Source: Adiantum capillus-veneris (taxonomy: Eukaryota; Streptophyta; Polypodiopsida; Polypodiales; Pteridaceae). From it: a stretch of DNA of 64,000 nt. Below, one piece after another: positions 12,241 through 25,631 of this stretch. Where the stretch lies: positions 152,072,793 through 152,136,792 of the forward strand of contig CM043958.1 of NCBI GenBank assembly GCA_014529385.2, read 5' to 3'. The notes under the pieces were generated by a model that had not been told where the DNA came from, made no database searches, and worked only from the letters and a program-made list of their open reading frames with translations. Position numbers and translations under genes: made by a program. The stretch's first letter is position 1, and every line of letters begins with the position of its first letter.

Positions 12241-12859
12241 ACTTTTAGGTGTAAACTTTTTAGGTGTACTTTGGCATTTAGAGCCCTAGTTGCTGCTCCT
12301 CTTTACCCCTTTAGAAAAAGTATTCAAGCTACTGTACTAGTGGCTCGAATACCATTAATTGCAAGGAATAGAAGAGAGGGTTGTTCAACATCAAAAACAA
12401 CACCGGCTCTTGTCAAGCTTCTAATAGCTCAATAGTGGTTAAGCCGTAGGCAAGCCCCGTAAGACTCCACTATTAAGACCATAGCTCTCGACGGTGATGC
12501 CCCGTTATCTGCACGAAGGCAGGCGCATGATCAATACTTCAAAAGAGAGAGAATTTAAGATATTGACAACAGTTGAGGACCGGATTTGCATGGAGCCGGT
12601 CCCCCCTCCAAAAGGCTTTGAATTATGGTTTCTCTCATCAAGAAAGACATTTTACAATACAATTCTTTGTATTCCTTCAATACTAGATAGTGCAATGAAG
12701 ATGGAAACTTCAAGCAGTAAGCAAAACACTTATTAAACACAACATCAATTTCCTCACAACCTCAGACGCAAGAACTCACACACCTTTGAAGATGGGGAGA
12801 GCTAGCGGGGTATGAGAGTAGATTGAGAGGAAGAAGGACTACGGTAGTCTTATGAGAAA
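12241..12859 (-). mobile_element. Family B leader and part of 5' LTR, left of the nested insertion
   Basis: 12241-12510 matches the leader between LTR and gag of the intact copy (59030-59310). It then jumps at about 12512 straight into LTR sequence equal to intact LTR position ~145 onward, losing the primer binding site and the LTR edge. The LTR is interrupted at 12859/12860 by the family C element and resumes at 24857. Confidence 0.85.
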
Positions 12860-13094
12860 TGTAAGGTCATCCTCTTAGCCCTTACTCTTGCTAAAATATC
12901 TAAGCCGTCGACTTGCTGAATATGATCAAGTAAAGCACCCTTGCTACCCACGAGACGCTTTCGGTTTTAACCATGGGAACATGGTATAATCAATGCAAAG
13001 CTATCCATGAGACACTTTCGGTTTTCACCATGGGAACGTGGATATAACCAATGCATGGGATATTAATTTTATCTCAAGAAAATTTTTAAAAAAG

Positions 13095-13359
13095 ATATGT
13101 GGCAGATCCCCTTCACATCCTAAATGACGAAGATACTATTCTTATCACACAAGAAGAATTCCAAATGGAGCCACAACAAATTTTAGATATAAAGGAGTGC
13201 AAGCTATGACATCGAACAATTAGGGAAGATTTAGTCCAATGGAAGGGCTACCCCACTGAAGATGCCTCTTGGAAAGATTGGGAACGCCTTACTTCTCAGT
13301 TTCCTCATCTTTTTTATCAGGATTCTCCTCTTTTTTGTACTCAAACTAAACCATGTTAG
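13095..13359 (+). pseudogene. Family C Pol C-terminus with chromodomain, extra copy
   Basis: The segment is nearly identical to 22003-22265, the C-terminal chromodomain region (QWKGYP, then ASW-DWERL). It is joined directly to LTR start sequence on its left, showing that almost all of the first internal region is deleted. It has in-frame stops, for example TGA in the stretch equivalent to KERKLQHRTIRE. Confidence 0.8.
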
Positions 13360-14401
13360 CCCATGTAACTACAAAATCCAAGTTCTATCTTACTGAACTT
13401 TTGTAACCTGACCTTTTGCTAAATAATAATGAGATTAGCGTTTTCCTTTACATCTTGTGACTTGGATTTATGTATGGAATTACAAAATCAATAAATAGAT
13501 TTAGCTAAGTTTGAAATTCTCTCAAGGACTTCTATCAAATACAAGATATAAGAACTCACAACCAATTTCATTATATCCATCAAGAAAAATCAGAGAAAGA
13601 AATATTTAAGACAAGCACCAAGACCGTAGATGAATATGATACAACAAAGATATATTTTCTAGAGGTCAATAGTCCCATCCATGGCATGATCACAAAAGCA
13701 ACTATCACAAGCAGGGCACATATTAGGCCTCTCATTAATAGGAAGGATTCACTGTGAAATTGTTGCACTGATCTCTCTAGTATGCGATGTGAAGTGAAAG
13801 GGCCCTCTAAGTGGTAAACCAAAGTGAGGGTAAAGATATATCTTTTGATGAGGAAGGAATTGAGCAAGCAAAAAGACTTGTTTTGAAAAACCTCGATGCA
13901 TTGACCTTATCACGCAGTAATATCAATGACCCAAACCCATAACTTCAGTAACCATAGCCAAACAGACATTATTACGAAATTGATCCCAACCCCAAAGGGT
14001 CACCCTTGCTATACTTTGAAATGTCTGCCATTTGGTTTGAGCTACTGAAGTTCCCAAGTGAGGAAATAGCAGGCAAAAATCTCTCCTCACAGATTTACTT
14101 GTTTGTTGTAGATGAGGAATGGCTACAGATAAAACTAGCTCTTGGCACCGATCCATAACGTAAGATAATGAGTAAAGAGACAAACCTAAGGAATTTTGAC
14201 AAGGGATGGAAAGAAAAGTGAAAGACAAAGGGAATAATAGTGGAAGAAATGAAAATATAGTGCATCTTATATAGGCTAGCCAGCCAAGGAAGGGTAAATT
14301 AGCGTTACCCAGATGTTGAAAGTGTAACGTGCGAATGAAGATTTTCCATCTTCCTTATTTATTTCGAGCTAAGGATAGCTCTTTATTTTTGTTGGAGAGT
14401 T
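13360..14401 (+). other. Family C 3' untranslated stretch before the full LTR
   Basis: About 1 kb between the pol end and the LTR at 14402. No protein similarity is recognised. Minus-strand open stretches at 13580-13867 and 13923-14228 have no recognisable motif. This part is missing next to the other pol copy, where 22314 joins pol directly to the inside of the LTR. A polypurine tract is not obvious immediately before 14402 (GTTGGAGAGTT). Confidence 0.6.
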
Positions 14402-17394
14402 TGTAAGGTCCTCCTCTTAGCCCTTACTCTTGCTAAAATATCTAAGCCGTCAACTTGCCGAATACGATCAAGTAAATCACCCTTGCTACCCACGAGACGC
14501 TTTCGGATTTAACCATGGGAACATGGATATAGTCAATGCAAAGCTATCCATGAGACACTTTCGGTTTTCACCATGGGAACGTGGATATAACCAATGCATG
14601 GGATATTAGTTTTATCTCAAGAAAAGAAAAAAAATTTGCATAAGAAAACAAAGAAAGAATAGGGTAAGGTGAAAAAGTAACTTGTAGAAAAATCCACTTG
14701 TAGGAAGAACAGCTTCTTTGCATAAGCCACTTGTAGAAAAGTTGCTTCTTGTATAAGCCACTTGTAGGAAAAGTAGCTTCTTGTATAAGCAGCTTGTTGG
14801 AAAAGCTTTGAAAATCAAGAAAGGATATCAAGATATGTAAAAGTAACTTATCACGATAAGTTAAGAGACTTATCAAAATTAAGCTTAAAAGGAGGCCTTG
14901 CCTACTCATTAAACACTTCGCTACAGTTTTCTACGCTTCACTTCACTTCATTTCTCTACACATTTTGAAAATTGCAACCTTGATAGTAGTGAGCTATGAA
15001 AGACATAGCTAATCCTCCTTCTTCATACACACCCTAGACACACTTTTCTCATCAAGAGAAGCCATAACAATAATCCAAATTACCATTACCCTCTTCACCT
15101 TCTCTCTCTTAACCTACAAGCTTTCCATAGCTTGAATTTTATTAATCTATTTCTATTCGCATAGCCAAATTGGTGGTTTTCAAGCAAAGGGAAGCGGAAA
15201 AGATCCGGCCACGTCAATACACTTGCCCTTACTCTTCCAAAGCAAGGAGAAGACCCTACTAGCTACACATTAAGGTAAGGTTATCTTGTTATTTTGCATT
15301 CTTGAAAGAGATTTACTTCCATGCTTACTTAAAATCCATGAAGTCATCCCCTCTTTTCCCTCTTACCAAATGGAAGGTTCCGAAACCATAAGCCACTTGA
15401 TTAATCCTCTCCACCGTAGAAAAGGTACGCCTAAATCCCTTCCTAAAGAAGAATTTGTTAATCATTCATACACTATTACATGCATATTTTACGATACACT
15501 AGCAAGTCCACTCTTAGGAACTTTGCCATTTTACACTATCATGCATAGAAGGGTTTTACTCTTGCATAAGCACTCAAAGGAAGTTTTGATTAGTTGCCCA
15601 AGGTTGTAAGTTGGTGCATTTCAAATGTTTTGTGTGTACCACGCATAGATCACACCAAAGCAAAAACTCATTATAGAAAGTATATGCATTGTTCATTTCA
15701 AGTTTGTCCGCTTTCAAGTTGTTTTGCAATTAGAAGGGAGGGGGGGAGTAAGGGGATAGCTTCACGGATGTCGTGACCGTGTTGCTTGCACATAAAACTC
15801 CCAACGCTTCCATGGAGATGCCCCATGGATGGCAAATGATGAAAAGGGACCAAAATGCGATTCATCGAAGTCGGGGATAACTTGAAACTTACGTAGAGAC
15901 AAAACCTTAAACTTCCATGAGATTCGTTGTTTTCTTAAGGTTTTGCTTGAATAGAAAATTAAAAGGAATTAAGAATTAAGGGTTTATCACTCAAGGAGCT
16001 TAATCTAAAAATTTAAAAACGATTTTAAAAATTTACCGAGAAGATTGACATGGATAGCCCTAGCATAACATAGCGATTTAAGTGTGAACTTGTCTTCATG
16101 TTTGGAAAAAGACCGGTGCAGGTGTTTACCTGTGGGATACAAAAGGGGATGGTCCTTTTTGGCTAGGACTGATATCCGTTGGTCTATGTTTGAGCTCAGG
16201 GTTCATTCATTGCCCTAGAAATGGGATTGAATGGGAGTGGATCCCGACCGGGTGGATATGATCTGTGGATGCGTCTGGAAATCGGCCTAGTTCGGGTAGA
16301 CCTGATGCCGACGAGAAAAGGAGGAAGGAAAAAGGATCCATGGAGGTATCATGACAGTGGAGGAGGATGTGATTTAATTAAGGAACTCTTTAAATTGTTT
16401 GGGAAAAAGAAACCTTGGAAAGGCTAAGAACCTAAATGGGCTATTCTGCAATTGTCCTCATCACTCAGACCTTTGCTCTTCTTCACGGGATTATTGATTT
16501 AAAAGGAACCGAAAGTAGATTATTTTCCTTTCCCACACAAGATAAAGAAAAATAAGAATTGGAATCTATGTAAAGGTGTCGTCTTCTCACGTGGCGGAGG
16601 AGACAGGATACCGTGGTCTTGGAAAAAGGATAGCAATATGCCTGAAGAAGTATATTTGACTGCTTGAGAGATAACTAGATACTCTTACTACTATTAAAGG
16701 AAAAAGGAAGTAAAAATATTCTATAAAGGAAAAGGTGGGAATGACCTAATAAATGCACATTTGCAAGGGTATGCAACATTTTTCATGCTGCTTTCAAATG
16801 CTTGAAATGTATTCTTGGTTTGCCATGATTGGAATACTGTTTTCTAGTATCATAGTAATACCTTGTGAAGGTGCATTTATCAAACGGTTAGGTGGGTGGG
16901 CGGATTCTGGAGGGTTAATTGTTGGCCAAAAAGTTGAACCCAATTTTATGTTGTCTTAGCAATTAAGTCCAGAGCGGGGAAAAGGGATTCCGATCTACGG
17001 AGCGGGGAACAACTTAAGATCGAGGGATTCATGTAGATTATAATACACTTACCTTAGGGGAACACGTTGACGGCTCTGCTCGGTCCTAACCGGGAAAAAA
17101 GCGTCAATGACCTTGAACCAAGGGTGAATTAGAGAACTCCCACCAGTTGACCCTAGAAGGTTGAGTTCCAAGTTAGCATGAACTTCGATTGGTAAGTTTG
17201 ATCGGTAAGCAAAGGTTCTTCGGGGCTAAGGGATCCATATGAGAGAAAATTAATGTTATCACCCCCTTGAGTTGGCATCGAAGAGCAGGAGAAGTCATGT
17301 CTTGGTGTCAGCATCAAGCGGGAGGGATGTCGGAGATCATGGTGTATCCATGTGGAGATGGAACAGCCGGTGGTCCCCGGGTATGGCCCTCACA
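14402..17394 (+). mobile_element. Full-length LTR of family C (2993 bp)
   Basis: It begins TGTAAGGTCC and ends CCCTCACA, followed two bases later by a primer binding site. The start is repeated at 12860 and the body is repeated at 22315-24856. A G-rich run near 15738 is expanded in the other copy (23196-23212). Open stretches inside (for example 15286-15609) are not recognised and are not conserved across copies, so they are not called genes. Confidence 0.85.
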
Positions 17395-17396
17395 AG

Positions 17397-17408
17397 TGGA
17401 ATCAGAGT
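17397..17408 (+). other. Primer binding site of family C
   Basis: TGGAATCAGAGT lies two bases after the LTR end. It differs at two positions from TGGTATCAGAGC, the site complementary to initiator Met-tRNA. The changes fit decay in an old copy. Confidence 0.75.
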
Positions 17409-17785
17409 GCAGTTTCTGTCCTTGGATAGATAAAGGTTTTAACTTACTCTTGTAGGAAAGGGTGAGGTAATGAAAAATAACTTCTCAAATTATAGATGAT
17501 GTGGACCACTCAAGAAGAGGAAGGACTCGAAATTGTCCACAAGCAAATGGAAGAACTTGATGTCTAGAAAGTACTAAAGGAGTGCTAGCCTATATCAATA
17601 ATTATTTTCCTGAGATGTATAAAGTTTTTTAGAAAGAGAAAAAAAAAGCTTTGAACGAGAGAGAATAACAAAGAATTTACCTTTTTGAAAGGTCTATCTC
17701 TAAAAAGAATTTAACTAGTCTTTTATACCTGAACGGTTTTTCAACTCGATCGCTAAGAGAAAGGATATTTTTTTGTCACAGCAAA

Positions 17786-19430
17786 ATGCCACATAGACTC
17801 ACAAGGAGTCAGGCTGCTCCGGATTTACCATTAGTTAGTGCTTCAGATCATGCACCCCTTGATTCACAAGTGCCATCAACACCCCAAGCTACACTTGTGC
17901 CACGTTCCAACCAAATGTCGCTTACTGTTGTAGCCCTTGAAGAGGATTTTGGGTGGGACAAAGATCTTAAGGCCCTTCTCAAATCTGTGCAATCCATTTT
18001 TAGGAACGGGTGATGATGTGCCTACCCAACTAGAAGAGTGGATAATTCAAATGGATGACTACTTTGCTCTTGCTGGTTACAATTCAGTAGCTCAAGGAAT
18101 AATGGGAAGAGCCAAGCTAGAAGGACCTGTAAAAACATGGTGGAAGCTCAACTATCAAACTGGCCAAGTAGCAGAAGTAACTCAAAGTTGGGATGAGTTA
18201 AAGCATCATCTCAAGGAACGCTATCTTCCCCTAGACTACTCCACCACTAAGATGAATGAGTTTCTTTCATGCAAGCTATGGAATAGGTCTGTCGAAGTTT
18301 ACTATGAGGAATTTGTCCATCTTTCGCGATATGCTCCTCTCATGAGAGGGAACAGAATATAAGTCGCTTCATCCTTGGACTTGGAGGAGATTTGGCTTCC
18401 GAAGTAGAGTCCCTCCGACTTGTTTCACTCGATTGCAGACGCTTTAATTTGGGCCATGTCAAAACATAAGAGCCTTTTTAAGGGAAGCACCACAACTAAT
18501 AGGAAGCGAGAATTTCCTTCTTACCACGGTCATCCCTATCAAGAAAATACAGTACCATTTATCCCAAAGCTAACTGCCCAACCCCAACCGCCACCCCACC
18601 TTGTTCGTGTGAATGTCCTTCCTATCACTCAAAGTGGAAGACAAATTCAATGCTACAAGTGCCTAGAGTTTGGTCATAAGAAGGCCGAATGCCCTAAAGG
18701 AAATGATTCCAATTATTTGGTGCCTCCTACTAACCGTCTGAATCCACCCAATCAAGGGGGACAATTTAGAAACCTTCAAACTAGAGGGATAAATCGAGCA
18801 CATGCAACACCTAATCCTATGCCTCATCTTCATGGACAAAATCCAACCAACAACCCACCTAGATCATCAATTGTGAACTTAATTTCAGTAAAGGATGAGA
18901 TGGAGGAGCAAGCCCACATCTATGCTTCCTTGGACCCCAGTGACCGAAATCGACAATTCTCCATTCTTGAGACTAAAAGAGAGTATGAGGGTAAACCTCT
19001 TTCCGTTCTTATTGATTCTGGTAGCTCACATTCATTTTTGTCACCTAACACCGTAAAAAGATTGCAAGTCACCTCCCAGCCCACAGGCCGTAAGTTACGG
19101 GTTTCTCTAGCAAAACGGGATCCACCATTCTGACATATGAACAGATGGTAGGCTTATCCTTTCAACTAGAAGGTCACTCAACCCAACAAAGATTTAGAAT
19201 CCTAAAGATGGGCCAATTTGAAGGAATCTTAGGGATGGATTGGCTAAGCAAAAATAAAGCCAACATCCATTGGAGTGAAGGAAGAATCTCTTTCTCAAAC
19301 TCAAAGGGTGAACAAGTCTTATTGCAAGGCAAAACAGGGAAAGCTCCCCTGAAGGTGGTCAAAGCCAGTCATTTGGCGAAGGGGTTAAAGAAAGGACTGT
19401 CAATTTTCTGTTATAAGGCTCAATAAACTA
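17786..19430 (+). pseudogene. Family C gag and protease, frame-broken
   Basis: Start ATG at 17786 (MPHRLTRSQ). It has a capsid-like retrotransposon Gag region (about 18010-18350, with KTWWKLNY and WDELKHHLKERYLP), a CCHC zinc knuckle (CYKCLEFGHKKAEC, about 18650-18690) and a retropepsin active site DSGSSHSF (about 19015-19040), then a GMDWL motif (about 19230). The frame shifts near 18000, 18360-18420 and 19133-19145, with in-frame stops, so the product cannot be made. A chromovirus-like assignment rests on the Pol C-terminus. Confidence 0.88.
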
Positions 19431-22265
19431 GAGACCAAATCAAAAGAATCAGAGCCTGAATGGCTAAATGAATATCAAGATATTTTTCTAGAGGAATTGA
19501 CAATTCTTCCACCACCTAGGAAATTAGTACACGAGATCGAGCTCATTCCTGGTGCCCAACGAATAGCAAGTACTCCCTACAAGATGTCGCCTTCCAAATC
19601 CATAGAGCTAAAGAATCAGTTGACTCAGCTTTTGGAACAACGTTTCATCAAACCGAGTGTCTCTCCCTGGGGTGCTCCTGTACTCTTCCAAAAGAAGAAA
19701 GTTGGAAAATTCAAACTTTGCATAGATTTTCGAGGCTTAAATCAGTGCACTGTCAAGAACAAGTATCCCTTGCCTCGCATAGATGAGCTGCTTGATCGAC
19801 TCGGTGGTTCCAAATTTTTCACCAAGATTGATCTCAGGTCAAGGCTATTACCAAGTTGGGATAAAAAGGGAGGATATTCCAAAAATAGCTTTTAACACAA
19901 GTTTTAGGCATTATGAGTCCACTGTCATGCCTTTTGGCCTAATTAATGCCCCTGCCACATTTAATCGTCTCATGACCGACCTCTTTAGGACAGAGTTAGA
20001 TGATTTTGTTCTAGGGTTCTTGATGACATCCTTATATATTCAAAGACTAGAGAAGATCATGAACGGCATGTACGCCATGTCTTGGAGATTCTCAGAAAAG
20101 CCCAACTCTACGCCAAGCATAGCAAATGCTCTTTCTTTGTAGAGAAGGTTGCCTATTTGGGATACATAGTTTCAAAGGATGGTCTTTTTCCCGACCTAGC
20201 TAAGGTGGAAGCTGTAGTTCAGTGGACCATTCCCAAGACTGTTTCAAAGAAGTACGGGGATTTCTTGGCCTCACAGGATGGTGTAAAGTATTTATAAAAA
20301 CTACACACTCATTGCAGGCCCTCTCACTGATCTCACTAAGAAGGAGGAACCCTATATCTGGTCAGACAAGAGGGATAAATCCTTCAACAAATTAAAGGAG
20401 ATTTTGGCCAGTAAACCTATTCTCAAACTTCCAGATTTTCAAAAAACCTTTGAGGTGATAGTGGATGCTTGCATACAAGGTATAGGTGGAATCCTACAGC
20501 AAGAAGGCCATTCCATAGCTTATGAATCACGACAGCTCAGGGTTCATGAGAAGAATTATCCCACCCATGACCTCGAACTATTGGCTGTGGTTCATGCCCT
20601 CAAAAAGTGGGGACACTATCTTCTAGGACAGATGTTTGAGCTTGTTATTGACCACAAAAGTCTCAAGTGGATTTTCACCCAGCCAGATCTGAATATGCAA
20701 CAAAGGCGATGGGTTGAATTCCTACAAGAGTTCACTTTTGAGATCAAATTTAGACTAGGCAAGGAAAATCAAGCTGTCGATGCTCTAAGCCGACGAGTAG
20801 TGGCCCTTGCCATTACACTAGTCCATTCACCTCTACCTGAAGAAGTTCAAAACGCCCTCCAAACTAATGAGCAATTTGGTCCGTTGATCCAAGAAATCCA
20901 AACTCAAGTTCAAAAAAGATATCTAGAAGGCTACTCTATTTAAGATGGACTCTTATTCTTCAGGAATCAATTGTGCATACCTACACGCTTAAGGATGCAA
21001 ATTCTAAAGGAAGCTCATGAAACTCCCCTTGCAGCTTACCTAGGTTATCACAAAATGTTTGCTTCTCATAAACAGAATTTCTAATGGCCTAAGATGAAAA
21101 AGGAAACCTTAGAGTATGTTAAGAAGTGTTTGGTATGCCAAAAGGTGAAGGCTGAAAGAGTTAAGATTCCTGGGAAGTTGCAACCATTGGATATACCTAC
21201 AATGAAGTGGGAGTGCATCAGTATGGATTTTGTAACAGGGTTGCTGGAAATTTTGATTCAATTTTTGTGGTGGTGGATAAACTCACCAAAGTAGCTCACC
21301 TTGTCCTAGGTAAAACCATTGCCTCTGCAGCAGATATTGCTCAAATTTTTGTAAAAGAGAAATTATCAGATTACATGGAATACCTGCTAGGATAATCAGT
21401 GATCGTGATGCCAAGTTTACCTCTAAGTTTTACCTCTTAGGCACTCAATTAAACCTAAGTTTAGCCTATCATCCAGAGACAGATGGACAAATTGAAAGAG
21501 TTAATCAAGTCATAGAAGATATGTTGTGTAGTCAGCAACCTCATATTTGGATCAAGTTTTTACCCTTAGTGGAATTTGCTTATAATTCTTCCTACCATAG
21601 GAGCGTAGGAATGTCACCATTCAAAGCCCTTTATGGACAAGACTGTATCATTCCACTCAGAATGGCCGACCCAAGTCTCCCAGTACCTGCAACAAAGACT
21701 ACACTTGAAGAAATCGATCGTCAAATCAAAATAATAAGGGAGAACCTTAAGAGAGCAAGTGACATGCAAAAGAGTTATGCTGATTTACATAGATCTCCCC
21801 GGATTTTTAAGGCAGGAGATAGAGTTTTCCTTAGGTTCAAGCCAAAGAGAAGTTCACTCAAATTGGGAAAATACAGGAAGTTAGCATATAGATATTGTGG
21901 ACCCTTTGAGATTTTGAGAAGGATAGGGACCAATCTTATGAACTCACTTTACCCCCTCACTTGCATGTGCACAATGTTTTTCATGTTAGCTTGCTAAAAG
22001 GATATGTTGCAGATCCCCTTCACATTCTAAATGATGAATATACTATTCTTACACACAAGAAGAATTCCAAATGGAGCGAGAAGAAATTTTAGACATGAAG
22101 GAGCGCAAGCTGCAACATCGAACAATTAGGGAGGCTTTAGTCCAGTGGAAGGGATACCCCATTGAAGATGCCTCTTGGGAAGATTGGGAACGCCTTACTT
22201 CTTAGTTTCCTCATCTTTTTGATCAGGATTCTCCTCTTCTTTGTACTCAAACTAAACCATGTTAG
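19431..22265 (+). pseudogene. Family C pol: RT, RNase H, integrase, chromodomain, frame-broken
   Basis: Order: RT ([20 protein letters not shown] near 19720-19780; VMPFGLINAPATF near 19925), RNase H (VDACIQGIGG near 20462; HDLELLAV near 20570; IDHKSLKW near 20650; AVDALSRR near 20775), the integrase zinc-binding tail (CLVCQK near 21130), the DDE core (SMDF near 21222; SDRDAKF near 21398; HPETDGQIE near 21470), then a chromodomain-like end (near 22090-22200). The frame breaks near 19840, at the YxDD region near 20010-20030 and near 20260, 21280 and 21390. This is an old, inactive copy. Confidence 0.9.
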
Positions 22266-22314
22266 CCCATGTAACTACAAAATCCAAGTTCTATCTTACT
22301 GAACTTTTGTAACC

Positions 22315-24856
22315 TGGGTAAGGTGAAAAAGTAACTTGTTGAAAAATCCACTTGTAGGAAGAGTAGCTTCTTGCATAAGCCACTTGTAGAAAAGTTGCTT
22401 CTTGTATAAACCACTTGTAGGAAAAGTAGCTTCTTGTATAAGTAGCTTGTTGGAGAAGCTTTGAAAAGTAAGAAAGGATATCAAGATATGTAAAAGTAAC
22501 TTATCACGATAAGTTAAGAGACTTATCAAAATTAAGCTTAAAAGGAGGCCTTCCCTACTCATTAAACACTTCGCTACACTTTGCTACGCTTCACTTCACT
22601 TCATTTCTCTACACATTTTGAAATTGTAAGCTTGATAGTGAGCTATGAAAGCCATAGCTAATCCTTCTTCTTCATACACACCCTACACACACTTTTCTCA
22701 TCAAGAGAAGCCGTAACCATAATCCAAATTACCATTACCCTCTTCACCTTCTCTCTCTTAACCTACAAGCTTTCCATAGCTTGAATTTTCTTAATTGCCA
22801 AATTGGTGGTTTTCAAGCAAAGGGAAGCGGAAAAGATCCGGCCACGTCAATACACTTGCCGTTACTCTCCGAAAGCAAGGAGAAGACACTACTAGCTACA
22901 CATTAAGGTAAGGTTATCTTGTTTCATACACTATTACATGCATATTTTACGATACACTAGCAAGTCCACTCTTAGGAACTTTGCCATTTTACACTACCAT
23001 GCATAGAAGGGTTTTACTCTTGCATAAGCACTCAAAGGAAGTTTTGATTAGTTGCCCAAGGTTTTAAGTTGGTGCATTTTGAATGTTTTGTGTGTACCAT
23101 GCATAGATCACACCAAAGCAAAAACTCGTTATAGAAAGCATATGCATTGTTCATTTCAAGTTTGTCTGCTTTCAAGTTGTTTTGCAAATTCGAAGGGGGG
23201 GGGGGGGGGGGAGTAAGGGGATAGCTTCACGGATGTCGTGACCATGTTGCTTCAACATAAAACTCCCAACGTTGCCCCATGGATGGAAAATGATGAAAAG
23301 GGACCAAAATTGGATTCATCAAAGTCGGGGATAACTTGAAACTTACGTAGAGACAAAACCTTAAACTTCCATGAGATTCGTTGTTTTCTTAAGATCTTGC
23401 TTGAATAGAAAATTAAAAGTAATTAGGAATTATGGGTTTATCACTCAAGGAGCTTAATCTAAAAATTTAAACTAGGATTAAAAACTTTACCGAGAAGATT
23501 GACGTGGATAGCGCTAGCATAACATAGCGATTTAAGTGTGAACTTGTCTTCATGTTTGGAAAAAGACCGGCATAGGTGTTTACCTGTGGGATACAACGGG
23601 GATGGTCCTTTTTGGCTAGGACTGATAACCGTTGGTCTATGTTTGAACTCAAGGTTCATTCATTGTCCTAGAAATGGGATTGTGAATGGAAGTGTGTCAC
23701 GGCTGGGTGGATGTGACCCGCAGATGCATTTGAAAATCGGCCTAGTTCGAGTAGGCCTGATGCCGACAGGAAAAGGAGGAAGGAAAAAGGATGCATGGAG
23801 GGATTATGATAAGGGAGGAGGATGTGATTTAATTAAGGAACTCTTCAAATGGTTTGGGAAAAAGAAACCTTGGAAAGGCTAGGAACCTAAATGGGCTATT
23901 CCGCAATTGTCCTCATCAGTCGGACCTTTGCTCTTCTTCTCGGGATTATTCATTTAAAAGGAACCTAAAGTATATTATTTTTGAAGCCTTTCCCACACAA
24001 GATAAAGAAAAATAAGAATTGGAATTTGTGTAAAGGTGCCGCCTTCTCACGTGGCGGAGGAGACGGGATACCCTGGTCCTGGGACGAGAATAGGGATATG
24101 CCTGGAGAAGTATATTTGATTGCTTGAAAGAGAACTAGATACTCTTACTAATACTAAAGGAAAAAGGAAGTAAAAATATTCTATAAAGAAAAAGGTGGGA
24201 ACGACCTGACAAATGCACATTTGTAATGGTATGCAACAGTTTGCATGCTATTTTCAAATGCTTGAAATGTATTCTTGGTTTTCCATGATTGGAATATTGT
24301 TTTCTAGTATCATAGTACTACCTTGTTAAGGTGCATTTATCAAACGGTTCTGTGGGTGGGCGGATTCCGGAGGGTTAATTGTTGGCCCAAAAGTTGAACC
24401 CAATTTTATGTTGTCTTAGCAATTAAGTCCAGAGCGGGGAAAAGGGATTCCGATCTACGGAGCAGGGAACAACTTGGGATCGAGGGATTTGTGTAGATTA
24501 TAATACACTCACCTTAGGGGAACGCATTGATGGTTGTGCTCGATCCTAACCGGGAAAAAAGTGTCAATGACCTTGAACCAAGGGTAAATTAGAGAACTCC
24601 CACCAATTGACCCTGGAAGGTTGAGTTCCAAGTTAGTCTGATGACTTCGATTGGTAAGCTTGATCGGTAAGCAAAGGTTCTTCGGGGTTAAGGGATCCAT
24701 ATGAGAGAAAGTGAATGTTATCACCCCCTTGAGTTGGCATCGAAGAGCAGGAGGAGTCTTGTCTTATTGTCGGCCTCAAGCGAGAGGGATGTCGTAGATC
24801 ATGGTGTATCCATGCGGAGATGGTACAGCCGGTGGTCCCGGGGCATGGCCCTCACA
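22315..24856 (+). mobile_element. 3' LTR of family C, truncated and internally deleted
   Basis: It is collinear with 14402-17394 but lacks the first ~260 bp (pol/UTR sequence joins directly at GTAACCTG/GGTAAGG near 22315) and about 190 bp after ATCTTGTT (22922; 15283-15470 in the full copy). The ~2542-bp length equals 2993 minus those losses. It contains a G run at 23196-23212. Confidence 0.85.
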
Positions 24857-25570
24857 AGAAAGATGTACATCTCCTCACATAATCACTCATACTAGCATAG
24901 ATTAGCTTAGTAATTAGCATGGTAGAGGAGATGGGCATGCATTGAAGCTTGGATCTTGGTTGGATTTGCATCACAATCCAAGAGTTGTTGGTGTAGGACT
25001 CCCTTCTCACAAGCTTGGAGTAGGTGATAAGCTTTCCATTAAAGCTTGAGAAGCAGAGAGAGTCTTCTTACTCCACATTTTGACCAATGTGAGTGTGTAT
25101 GCAATATTTCCTTTGAAAAGTCAGCCCCCTCTCTCTCTTGGTCAACCCCTCTTGCTATTTGCTCATGCTCCCACCCTATTGGCCCATGCTAGGCTTAGCC
25201 AATGAAATTTAAGCAACATAAGTGATAGCCTTCTGCCAGGTGTCCCCCTTTCCCCTTTTGTGAGCGCTTTAGGTAATTAATTAATGAAACTAAACTGTCA
25301 TGGGACCCCTTTGTCTCCTGGCCATCACACAAGCCATTGGGCTGTTGAAGGCTCATTGGACCCCTTGGAGACTGTCCAATAGCCTTCTAGAGAGTTTAAT
25401 TCTTATTGGTTCTTTTATTAGGTGTTTTAAAATTAATTAAACTAGATTTACTCTAGCCTAATTCTCATTGGTCCACCTCCATGGCCATCCAATAGAATTT
25501 GAGTACACCTTGTGGGCATCTGGGCTAGGGAGCTGACATGTGTCCCTCTTTCCCTTTGTGTAAATGAGCT

Positions 25571-25574
<4 letters not shown>

Positions 25575-25630
<56 letters not shown>
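25575..25630. repeat. (TG)n microsatellite in family B LTR
   Basis: About 27 TG dinucleotides. The intact LTRs have only about 8 at the same place (53316-53330 and 60633-60648), so this array expanded within an old LTR. Confidence 0.95.

Positions 25631-25631
<1 letters not shown>

Larger units (their letters stand above)
12860..24856 (+). mobile_element. Composite Gypsy family C element, three LTR portions, nested in family B LTR
   Basis: The element starts TGTAAGG (12860) and ends CTCACA (24856). It is flanked by AGAAA at 12855-12859 and AGAAA at 24857-24861; the intact family B LTR has one such site, at GAGAAAGATG. Inside, in order, are: an LTR start fragment (12860 to about 13090), the 3' end of an internal region (about 13090-14401), a full LTR (14402-17394), an internal region with gag-pol (17395 to about 22314), and a 5'-truncated LTR (about 22315-24856). 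The order LTR-int-LTR-int-LTR is what unequal or template-switching recombination between LTRs gives, followed by deletions. Confidence 0.88.

Noticed and set aside
13580-14228. Two minus-strand frames of 95 and 101 codons in the family C 3' stretch
   Set aside because: No recognisable domain, on the strand opposite to the element, with no repeat elsewhere for comparison.
15286-15776. Open frames inside the family C LTR
   Set aside because: The copy in the other LTR lacks this part (deleted at 22922) and no motif is present.
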